From an uncultured Pseudomonadota bacterium (GTDB lineage: Bacteria > Desulfobacterota_B > Binatia > UBA9968), in assembly GCA_946478635.1 (NCBI GenBank), contig CAMLCX010000206.1:1-8060 (forward strand): a stretch of DNA of 8,060 nt, given 5' to 3'. Below the pieces are notes generated by a model. The model was not told the origin of the DNA. It saw nothing but the letters and a program-made list of their open reading frames with translations, and made no database searches. This document shows, in pieces, positions 1-5,624 of the stretch (the stretch's first letter is position 1; each line of letters opens with the position of its first letter). Both the position numbers and the translations under genes were made by a program.

Positions 1-523
1 CGAGAATCGCGACCGCCACGCTGCCGACGCCGCCGGTGGCGCCGGTGACGAGCACTTCTCCGGAGTCCTTGGTCAATCCGCTCGCCATCAAGCGGATGAT
101 GCACAGTGCCGCGGTGAGCCCCGCCGTGCCGTGGCTCATGCTGTCCTTCAACGAGAGCCCTTGCGGTAATTTGGTCGCCCAGAGCGCCGGCACGCTGATG
201 TACTGGGCGAAGCCGCCGGAGGTGTTCATGCCAAGATCGAAACCCGTGACGGTCACTTGATCGCCGACGTTGAAAAGTTTGGTCGTGGAATCCGCCACTA
301 CTCCCGCGGCGTCGATGCCCGGCGTGTGCGGGTATTTTCTCGTAACTCCCTTGTTGCCCGTTGCGGACAAGGCGTCTTTATAATTCAGCGAGGAATATTT
401 GACTTCGATGATGAGTTCGCCGGCGGGTAAATCACCCAGGGCGCGCTCACGAATCTCGCGTGGAAAAGTTTTTTCGGCCGTCTCGGAGACGACCATCGCT
501 TTGAAAGTTTGCGGTAACGCCAT
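1..523 (-). CDS. acuI: Acrylyl-CoA reductase (AcuI/YhdH family), partial, 3' end outside window
   Basis: This is an NADPH-dependent quinone oxidoreductase-like medium-chain dehydrogenase. Family members reduce acrylyl-CoA to propionyl-CoA in the cytoplasm. Reading the reverse strand from the ATG at 523-521 gives 174 open codons that run off the left edge, a little over half of the usual length of about 325 residues. Visible marks are YSSLNYKDAL (residues 43-52), HTPGIDAAG (66-74), the GHG-like HGTAGLTAAL (131-140) and the glycine-rich Rossmann loop VTGATGGVGS (159-168). The order and spacing match E. coli YhdH as I remember it. No zinc-ligand pattern is visible, as expected for this non-zinc branch. 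The start is backed by an AGGAG at 535-531, seven bases upstream. It is divergent from prpC, so its product, propionyl-CoA, is the substrate of the neighbouring enzyme. The family call is firm. The substrate is inferred from family and context, and the missing C-terminal half cannot be judged. Confidence 0.88.
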   Translation of the reverse strand, partial: MALPQTFKAMVVSETAEKTFPREIRERALGDLPAGELIIEVKYSSLNYKDALSATGNKGVTRKYPHTPGIDAAGVVADSTTKLFNVGDQVTVTGFDLGMNTSGGFAQYISVPALWATKLPQGLSLKDSMSHGTAGLTAALCIIRLMASGLTKDSGEVLVTGATGGVGSVAVAIL

Positions 524-715
524 TTGTAAACTCCTGCTCTTTGATTGGATTTCTTTCTTCAGCGGTACCGAATATAGAGGCGAACTGTCAAGGCCCGCTG
601 CATAGGATTCAGTATTTAAACTGAACTTTTGAACATTGAACCTTGAACGCCACGCGCGGCGGATACTTGCAATAGCGCCGGTCTTCGGTGCAAATAGGGT
701 TGGAGGAAAATCATT
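524..715. promoter_or_regulatory. Divergent intergenic region between acuI and prpC
   Basis: These 192 bases separate the acuI start (minus) from the prpC start (plus), so promoters for both must lie here or overlap the genes. Ribosome binding sites are clear at both ends: AGGAG for acuI (535-531) and GGAGGA for prpC (702-707, eight bases before its ATG). Between them is an AT-richer part (about 540-580 and 605-648) with a short tandem heptamer array (622-648). I found no sigma-70 promoter with a proper 16-18 base spacer on either strand. A pair of related sequences, GCAATAG (669-675) and GCAAATAG (690-697), flanks a small CCG/CGG stem upstream of prpC. No regulator gene is in the window, so the control of either gene is unknown. 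Confidence 0.5.
622..648 (+). repeat. Short tandem heptamer array (TTGAAC-type)
   Basis: Four TGAAC cores recur in the acuI-prpC gap at 622, 630, 637 and 644. The last three are exact TTGAAC at a 7-base spacing (629-634, 636-641, 643-648). The first is a TGAAC preceded by C. Such heptad arrays can be replication-slippage products or phased sites for a regulator. The sequence alone does not tell which. Confidence 0.6.
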
Positions 716-1834
716 ATGGCAACGGAACCGGGCGCAGGACTTGCCGGCGTTACCGCCGGCCACACGGCGATCGCCACGGTGGGCAAAGAGGGCAAAGGGC
801 TCACCTATCGCGGCTATTCCATTTATGATTTGGCGGAACATTCCACGTTCGAGGAAGTGGCTTATCTGCTGATCTACGGGCGCTTGCCGAAGCAGGCGGA
901 ACTCGAGGAATACAAATCCAAGCTGCGTGGCCTGCGCGGTCTGCCCGCCCATTTGAAAACGGTTCTCGAGCTCATTCCGCGCAGCACCCATCCGATGGAC
1001 GTGATGCGCACCGGCTGCTCCATGCTCGGCACGCTCGAGCCCGAAGGCGCCGGGCATGATCAAATCGCGGTCGCCAATCGGCTCACCGCGTGCTTTAGCG
1101 CGATGCTTTTCTACTGGCACCATTTTCACGAAAACGGCCGCCACATCGATACCGAAACCGACGACGACAGCACCGCCGGGCATTTATTGCATCTGCTGCA
1201 CGGCAAGAAGCCCGATGAGCTGCACCGCCGGGCCATCGACGTCTCGCTGATTCTTTATGCCGAACATGAATTCAACGCGTCGACGTTCACGGCGCGCACC
1301 ATTGTTTCCACCCTGCCGGACTTTTATTCGGCGGTGACCGGTGGCATCGGCGCGCTGCGCGGTCCGCTGCACGGCGGCGCCAATGAAGCAGCCATGGAGC
1401 TGATCGAGAGTTTCTCGACCGCGGACGAGGCGGAAAAGGGACTGCTGGAAATGCTCGCCGCCAAAAAGCTCATCATGGGTTTCGGCCACCGGGTTTACAA
1501 AATTTCCGACCCGCGTTCCGATGTCATCAAGGCCTGGTCGAAAATGCTCGGCAAAGCCCACGACGACAAACGCCTTTTCCCGATCTCGGAGCGCCTGGAG
1601 CAAGTCATGCGGCGGGAGAAGAAAATGTTTCCCAACCTGGATTTCTACAGCGCCAGCGCCTATCACTTTTGCGGCATTCCCACGGCGATGTTCACGCCGC
1701 TCTTCGTGATCTCGCGCATCACCGGCTGGGCGGCGCACATCATCGAGCAGCGCGCCGATAATCGGCTGATTCGGCCCAATGCCGATTATATCGGCCCCGA
1801 CCCACGGCCGTTTGTGCCACTGGCGAACCGTTAG
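716..1834 (+). CDS. prpC: 2-methylcitrate synthase
   Basis: It condenses propionyl-CoA with oxaloacetate to 2-methylcitrate, the first step of the cytoplasmic 2-methylcitrate cycle. The 372-residue length fits short PrpC/CitZ-type synthases (E. coli PrpC is 389). The catalytic triad of the citrate synthase family is present: His219 in GPLHGGANE, His258 in GFGHRVYK and Asp309 in PNLDFYSA. PrpC-like blocks include [10 protein letters not shown] (91-100), TETDDDS (146-152) followed by [23 protein letters not shown] (180-191) and the C-terminal [13 protein letters not shown] and [10 protein letters not shown]. These agree with E. coli PrpC along the whole protein as recalled. The ATG has GGAGGA eight bases upstream, and the N-terminus ([16 protein letters not shown]) aligns with the family. 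It is the first gene of the prpC-prpD-prpB set, divergent from acuI. Some synthases of this branch also make citrate, so a dual role is possible. Context favours methylcitrate. Confidence 0.95.
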   Translation: MATEPGAGLAGVTAGHTAIATVGKEGKGLTYRGYSIYDLAEHSTFEEVAYLLIYGRLPKQAELEEYKSKLRGLRGLPAHLKTVLELIPRSTHPMDVMRTGCSMLGTLEPEGAGHDQIAVANRLTACFSAMLFYWHHFHENGRHIDTETDDDSTAGHLLHLLHGKKPDELHRRAIDVSLILYAEHEFNASTFTARTIVSTLPDFYSAVTGGIGALRGPLHGGANEAAMELIESFSTADEAEKGLLEMLAAKKLIMGFGHRVYKISDPRSDVIKAWSKMLGKAHDDKRLFPISERLEQVMRREKKMFPNLDFYSASAYHFCGIPTAMFTPLFVISRITGWAAHIIEQRADNRLIRPNADYIGPDPRPFVPLANR

Positions 1835-1854
1835 AAAAAAATGTCGAGAAGTGT

Positions 1855-1935
1855 TCACCACGAAGGCACGAAGGACACGAAGGGTTCGGATAATTTAATT
1901 TCCGAACTTCGTGCTCTTCGTGTCCTTCGTGGTGA
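1855..1935. repeat. Long imperfect palindrome of CACGAAG units (REP/MITE-like hairpin)
   Basis: The left arm (1855-1890) begins TCACCACGAAGG and holds three CACGAAG units. The right arm (1900-1935) is its near-perfect reverse complement, also with three units, ending in TTCGTGGTGA. The arms differ by small indels and a few substitutions and are separated by a short AT-rich loop (about 1891-1899). The element fills nearly the whole prpC-prpD gap, starting 20 bases after the prpC stop and ending 14 bases before the prpD ATG. Sequences of this CACGAAGG(A) type recur between genes in many environmental bacterial genomes, from general recollection. In RNA it would form a long stem-loop that could affect prpC mRNA stability or reduce read-through into prpD. 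No T-run follows, so a Rho-independent terminator is not supported. Confidence 0.85.
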
Positions 1936-1949
1936 GACAATCCGATAAG

Positions 1950-3386
1950 ATGAGCACTACAGTCTCGAACATCCGCCCAGAGCCGGACAAACTTCTGGTC
2001 GATCTCACCGACTACGCGGCGACCTATGTGCCGGCGAGTCAAGAAGCGATCGATACGGCGCGCTATAACTTGCTCGACACGTTGGGCTGCGGCCTGCTCG
2101 CGCTGCGCTATCCGGAGTGCGCGAAACACCTGGGACCGATTGTTCCCGGTGCGACTTTGCCCAATGGCGCGCGCGTTCCCGGCACCGAATGGCAGCTCGA
2201 GCCGGTGCACGCCGCTTTCAATATCGGCGCGATGATTCGCTGGCTCGATTTTAACGACACCTGGCTCGCCGCCGAGTGGGGCCACCCCTCGGACAATCTC
2301 GGCGGCATCCTCGCGCTCGCTGACTATTTGACTCGCGCCGGGCGGCGATCTTTCACGATTGGTGACATCCTGCAGGCGATGATCAAGGCGCACGAGATTC
2401 AAGGCATCCTGGCGCTGGAAAACAGCTACAACCGCGTCGGCCTCGACCATGTCCTGCTGGTCCGCGTTGCCACCACTGCCGTGGCCACGGCCATGCTGGG
2501 CGGCGACAAAAATAAAATCATCAGCGGTATATCCAACGCCTGGACCGACGGCGGCGCGCTACGCCTCTACCGTCACGCGCCCAACACCGGACCACGTAAA
2601 TCCTGGGCCGCCGGAGATGCCACCAGCCGCGGTGTGCGTTTGGCGCTGATGGCGATGCAGGGTGAAATGGGCTACCCGTCGGCGCTCACCGCCAAGCAGT
2701 GGGGCTATTACGATGTGCTTTTTCACGGCAAACCGTTTTCCCTCGGCCGGCCTTTTGGCTGCTACGTCATGGAAAACGTGCTGTTCAAGATTTCCTTTCC
2801 GGCGGAATTCCACGCCCAAACGGCGGTCGAATGCGCTATCCAACTCCACGACCGGGTAAAGGACCGCTTGAACGACATCGCCAAAGTCACGATTACCACG
2901 CATGAATCGGCGCTCCGCATCATCGACAAGACCGGCCCGCTGCACAATCCGGCCGACCGCGATCATTGCATCCAATATATGACTGCCATCGGCTTGATCT
3001 TCGGCGAACTCACCGCGGACCATTACGAAGAAGCCATAGCGAAAGATCCGCGCATCGACGCCCTGCGCGACAAAATCGTCTGCGTCGAAGAACCCCGATA
3101 CACGAAAGATTATCTCGACCCGGAAAAACGCTCGATTGCCAATGCCTTGCAGGTGTTTTTTAAAGACGGTTCGAGCACGGCGAAAGTCGCTGTCGAATAT
3201 CCCATCGGCCATCGCCGTCGGCGCGCCGAGGGGATGCCACTCTTGATGAAAAAATTTGAGACGAATTTGGCCTCGCGCTTCGCGGCGCCACAGTGCGAAA
3301 CGATTTTGCGCCTGTGCGCCGACCCAAAAGCGCTCGACGCGACACCAGTAAACCAATTTACCGATTTGTTCGCCAAAACAGATTGA
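1950..3386 (+). CDS. prpD: 2-methylcitrate dehydratase
   Basis: It dehydrates 2-methylcitrate to 2-methyl-cis-aconitate, the second step of the methylcitrate cycle, as a cytoplasmic MmgE/PrpD-family enzyme. The 478 residues compare with 483 in E. coli PrpD. Agreement along the length is very strong: NNIRPE-like [10 protein letters not shown] at the N-terminus, [20 protein letters not shown] (91-110), [12 protein letters not shown] (111-122), KAHEIQG (146-152), [10 protein letters not shown] (161-170), [20 protein letters not shown] (207-226), [14 protein letters not shown] [17 protein letters not shown] (272-288), [12 protein letters not shown] (333-344) and [11 protein letters not shown] (415-425). 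The ATG at 1950 is chosen because its N-terminus aligns with E. coli PrpD. An in-frame GTG at 1911 would only add 13 residues encoded by the repeat. The SD is weak: GGTGAG at 1931-1936 lies 13 bases from the ATG and belongs partly to the upstream hairpin. The methyl-aconitate isomerisation step (AcnB or AcnD/PrpF) is not encoded nearby. Confidence 0.96.
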   Translation: MSTTVSNIRPEPDKLLVDLTDYAATYVPASQEAIDTARYNLLDTLGCGLLALRYPECAKHLGPIVPGATLPNGARVPGTEWQLEPVHAAFNIGAMIRWLDFNDTWLAAEWGHPSDNLGGILALADYLTRAGRRSFTIGDILQAMIKAHEIQGILALENSYNRVGLDHVLLVRVATTAVATAMLGGDKNKIISGISNAWTDGGALRLYRHAPNTGPRKSWAAGDATSRGVRLALMAMQGEMGYPSALTAKQWGYYDVLFHGKPFSLGRPFGCYVMENVLFKISFPAEFHAQTAVECAIQLHDRVKDRLNDIAKVTITTHESALRIIDKTGPLHNPADRDHCIQYMTAIGLIFGELTADHYEEAIAKDPRIDALRDKIVCVEEPRYTKDYLDPEKRSIANALQVFFKDGSSTAKVAVEYPIGHRRRRAEGMPLLMKKFETNLASRFAAPQCETILRLCADPKALDATPVNQFTDLFAKTD

Positions 3387-3401
3387 AAAAGGGACGCGAT
3401 G

Positions 3402-3479
3402 TTCGACAGGCTAGGCATGCACGGACATTTTTGCGAGACTCGAGGAATCCTCCGTTCGTCCTGAGCATCGTCGAAGGAC
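3402..3479. repeat. Paired dispersed-repeat sequences in the prpD-prpB gap
   Basis: TTCGACAGGCTAGGC (3402-3416) and, about 40 bases on, GTTCGTCCTGAGCATCGTCG followed by AAGGAC (3454-3479) are in inverted orientation relative to each other. The second has internal complementary ends, GTCCT and AGGAC. The first resembles a decayed copy of the reverse complement of the second (TTCGACGATGCTCAGG). Variants of this GTCCTGAG...GTCGAAGGAC motif are common between genes in many environmental bacterial genomes, from general recollection. It sits in the 168-base gap between prpD and the lyase gene and may fold in RNA. No mobility gene or clear target duplication is seen. Confidence 0.65.
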
Positions 3480-3523
3480 TCCGAGAGCACTTATCAGAAG
3501 CCTACCAGACTAGTCGCAAACCA

Positions 3524-3542
3524 ATAAGTCACTTTAACTTAT
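3524..3542. promoter_or_regulatory. Inverted repeat just upstream of the prpB-like gene's ribosome binding site
   Basis: ATAAGT (3524-3529) and ACTTAT (3537-3542) form a perfect 6-base dyad with a 7-base AT-rich spacer, ending three bases before the GAGG ribosome binding site (3545-3548). The right part belongs to CTTATCTGAGG (3538-3548), which resembles CTTATCAGAAG at 3490-3500 (9 of 11 bases). The stretch is AT-richer than its surroundings. It could be an operator, part of a promoter, or a small stem-loop modulating ribosome access. Short AT dyads also occur by chance, so confidence is low. Confidence 0.3.
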
Positions 3543-3554
3543 CTGAGGTAACCC

Positions 3555-4436
3555 ATGAGCCCACGCCAGACACTCAAACAGCTCCTAAAACGCGACAAAC
3601 TACTGGTCGCCCCCGGCTGTTTCGACGGTCTTTCGGCTCGTCTCGTCGAGGAAGCGGGATTCGAAAGCGCCTATTTGAGCGGCGGCGCCGTGGCGCGCAG
3701 CATGGGCATACCGGATATCGGCCTGGTGACCATGTCGGAAACCATCGAACGAGCGGTTCAGGTGGTTTCCGTCGTCAAGCTCCCGGTTATTGCCGACGCC
3801 GACACCGGCTACGGCAATGCGGTCAATCTCGTGCGCACGGTGCGCGAGTTCGAGCGCGCCGGCGTGGCGGCGATTCACATCGAAGACCAGATCACGCCCA
3901 AGCGCTGCGGCCATTTGGACGGCAAGGAAGTCATCCCGCTCGGCGAAATGACCCAAAAACTGCAAGCCGCGCTAGCGGCCCGCAGCGACCCCGACTTCTG
4001 CATTATCGCGCGCACCGACGCTCGCGGCGTCAACGGTTTCGACGACGCGATCATGCGCGGCCAAGCCTTCGCCAAACTCGGCGTCGATGCGATCTTCGTC
4101 GAGGCGCCGCAGTCCGAAGAGGAGCTGGCGGAAATCCCACGCCGGCTTCCCGGCATTCCCCTGCTGGTAAACGTCTTCAAAGGCGGCAAGACACCGATGT
4201 TGCCGATGGAGCGCCTGCAGGCGATGGGCTATCGGATCGCGATCTATCCTTCGGAAACCCAGCGCGCCGCGATCCACGCCATACGCACCGCGTTGAGCAC
4301 GCTCAAACGCGAAGGCACCACCGAATCGATCGATGCTGCACTCACGACGTTCAAGGAACGCGACCGGGTGGTTGGACTCGATGATTGGCAAAAAATCGAG
4401 CGGGACTATCTGGCCGTCGATACCAGCAAACCCTAG
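3555..4436 (+). CDS. prpB: 2-methylisocitrate lyase-like protein (isocitrate lyase/PEP mutase superfamily)
   Basis: The probable reaction is cleavage of 2-methylisocitrate to pyruvate and succinate, closing the methylcitrate cycle. The 293 residues match PrpB length (296 in E. coli). Active-site features are present: SGG (42-44), Asp54 in GIPDIG, the Mg-binding DAD (81-83), the KRCGH signature with catalytic Cys118 (116-120), Arg153 in ARTDA, Glu183 and Asn206. KRCGH is the lyase hallmark, so a phosphonomutase is unlikely. However, DADTGYGN (81-88), FVEAPQSEEE (181-190), YPSETQRAA (231-239) and the C-terminal VGLDDWQKIE look more like general superfamily members (for example 2,3-dimethylmalate lyase or uncharacterised acid lyases) than proteobacterial or Bacillus PrpB. 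The PrpB C-terminal motif of the TRxELYxxIxYxxYE type is missing. The ATG follows GAGG (3545-3548) by six bases. The methylisocitrate lyase call rests on KRCGH plus position after prpC and prpD. Confidence 0.8.
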   Translation: MSPRQTLKQLLKRDKLLVAPGCFDGLSARLVEEAGFESAYLSGGAVARSMGIPDIGLVTMSETIERAVQVVSVVKLPVIADADTGYGNAVNLVRTVREFERAGVAAIHIEDQITPKRCGHLDGKEVIPLGEMTQKLQAALAARSDPDFCIIARTDARGVNGFDDAIMRGQAFAKLGVDAIFVEAPQSEEELAEIPRRLPGIPLLVNVFKGGKTPMLPMERLQAMGYRIAIYPSETQRAAIHAIRTALSTLKREGTTESIDAALTTFKERDRVVGLDDWQKIERDYLAVDTSKP

Positions 4437-4511
4437 CCGTTGGCTGGACTCCTGACAACGGGACTACTGACGACACGCATCGTCCGTCGTCTGGGCGTTT
4501 AGTGCCCCCCC
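4437..4511. terminator. Convergent spacer with two weak stem-loops (possible terminator region)
   Basis: Two plus- and minus-strand gene sets end against this 75-base spacer, so both must terminate here or inside each other. Directly after the prpB-like stop is a 6-base stem, CCGTTG (4437-4442) with CAACGG (4456-4461). A second stem is GACGAC (4469-4474) with GTCGTC (4486-4491). Neither has a T-run on its 3' side on either strand, so Rho-independent termination is doubtful. A diverged 15-base tandem repeat (GGACTCCTGACAACG then GGACTACTGACGACA, 4446-4475, 12 of 15 identical) overlaps both stems. A run of eight C (4505-4512) ends in the last stop codon of the minus-strand operon. Confidence 0.3.
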
Positions 4512-5624
4512 CTAGCGCCCCTGCTTCTGCTGGCGCTCCTGCAATCCCTTGAGCAACCGCTCCGCGGTTTCGATATTCTTTTTGGCGCCCTCGTGATTGG
4601 GCTCGTACTTCAGCACGGTGCGCCATTCGTTGATCGCCGCCGGCAACTTTTCTTCCCGATAGAGGCGGACCCCCTGATTATAGTGTTGCTGCACCAGCCG
4701 TCCGCGCACGTTTCCCAGAAGCGCCGTGACATTCGAATCACGCGGGCTCAGCCTGGCAAGCTGCGTCAAAGCCGCCAGCGAATCCGAAAGCTTGTTTTGA
4801 TCGAGCAAGGCTTTGCCCTGCTGCAGCAATACCGTGCGCTTTAGCTCCACCGCTTCGCCGCTGCGCGGGTTTTGACTCAAAAACTGGTCAATGGTGGCGA
4901 GTGCCAGGACGTAATCGCTTTTTTCCAGTTGCTCTCGCGCTTCCGCCAGCGCCGGGTTGGCGTAGGGCGCCTCCTCTGACGGCTCGGTTTTGGCCGGTGG
5001 CCCGCTTTCCGGCCGCGGCTTGGCAACAGGCGCGTCCTGTCTTCCAAACGGCAAGCCGGGGATCTCCGGAATTTTCAGCACCATGCCTGGACTCAGCTTG
5101 GGATTGGGCGGTAACTGGTTGGTTTCCCAGATCACTTCGGAGCGCGAGCGGTCGCCATAGAATTGCTGCGCAATCGATGCCAGCGATTCGCCGGCGCGCA
5201 CCGTGTGATTGACTTGCCTGACCTCGCGCACTTGCTGTTGCAGGGTAGTAAAGGCATCTGCATTGGACGGATCAAGCGCGAGCACCGCAAGAAAATGGTT
5301 GCGCGCTTCCAAGTGCGCGCCGCGCTTGAGCGCCTCATGGCCGCGCGCCAGCCGTTCTGAAACCGTCTGCTTGATGCGCTCGTCGAGCTTTTTGCTTTCT
5401 TCGAGCGAGATCGAGTCCTTGGGATCGATGGTCAGCGCCACTTTCCAGGCGTCCGACGCTTCGCGCAGCTTACCTTGGGAAACCAGTTGCGTTGCCTTCG
5501 CACGGTGCGGCGCGACCATCGATTCGTAGGCGGACGGACCTTTGCCCTCCTGGACCGTGGCGCACGAGGCGACAAACCCCAGGGAAACAATTGTTAGAAA
5601 CAGTAACTGCGCAGTGTCTTTCAT
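4512..5624 (-). CDS. LysM and TPR repeat lipoprotein
   Basis: This is a predicted periplasm-facing, probably outer-membrane lipoprotein with no recognised gene name. The N-terminus has a short signal peptide ending in the lipobox VASC, with the lipidated Cys at residue 21 and Ala after it, which does not favour inner-membrane retention. Two TPR-like helical repeats follow (about 44-71 and 94-123), then a LysM module (139-185: HTVRAGESLASIAQQFYGD to LSPGMVLKIPE) that in this family binds GlcNAc-containing glycan such as peptidoglycan. Next is a Pro-rich linker (about 187-225), then three further TPR-like repeats (229-258, 268-298, 315-348) and a charged Gln/Lys tail. LysM binding plus TPRs suggests a wall-anchored scaffold for protein assembly, by inference. 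Its ATG overlaps the stop of the deacetylase gene by four bases (ATGA). The upstream AAGAAG is a weak SD, so translation is probably coupled. It is the last gene of the operon. Confidence 0.88.
   Translation of the reverse strand: MKDTAQLLFLTIVSLGFVASCATVQEGKGPSAYESMVAPHRAKATQLVSQGKLREASDAWKVALTIDPKDSISLEESKKLDERIKQTVSERLARGHEALKRGAHLEARNHFLAVLALDPSNADAFTTLQQQVREVRQVNHTVRAGESLASIAQQFYGDRSRSEVIWETNQLPPNPKLSPGMVLKIPEIPGLPFGRQDAPVAKPRPESGPPAKTEPSEEAPYANPALAEAREQLEKSDYVLALATIDQFLSQNPRSGEAVELKRTVLLQQGKALLDQNKLSDSLAALTQLARLSPRDSNVTALLGNVRGRLVQQHYNQGVRLYREEKLPAAINEWRTVLKYEPNHEGAKKNIETAERLLKGLQERQQKQGR

Noticed and set aside
571..591. TTGACA (minus strand, 591-586) followed by TATATT (576-571) as a sigma-70 promoter for acuI
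   Set aside because: The spacer is only nine bases, far short of the usual 16-18, and no better -10 lies at the right distance.
1184..1861. Long open frame of 225 codons on the minus strand opposite prpC
   Set aside because: It lies within the well-supported prpC gene and shows no family motif. Long antisense frames are expected in GC-rich codons.
1855..1935. CACGAAG repeats as a CRISPR-like array
   Set aside because: Units are 7-9 bases with no unique spacers, and they form a palindrome rather than a repeat-spacer series.
1911..1949. GTG at 1911 as an earlier start of prpD
   Set aside because: The 13 extra residues are encoded by the repeat, and the ATG at 1950 aligns with the E. coli PrpD N-terminus.
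1740..2450. 236-codon minus-strand frame opposite prpC/prpD with a His/Glu-rich and Cys-rich stretch
   Set aside because: The odd stretch is simply the translated CACGAAG palindrome, and the rest is antisense to prpD.
3293..4384. 363-codon plus-strand frame overlapping prpD and prpB
   Set aside because: Its protein is extremely Arg-rich with no domain, crosses the repeat in the gap and is a frame-shifted reading of prpB.
4505..4512. Run of eight C as a phase-variation tract for the LysM/TPR lipoprotein
   Set aside because: On the coding strand the run starts inside the stop codon (last base of TAG), so length changes would not alter the protein.
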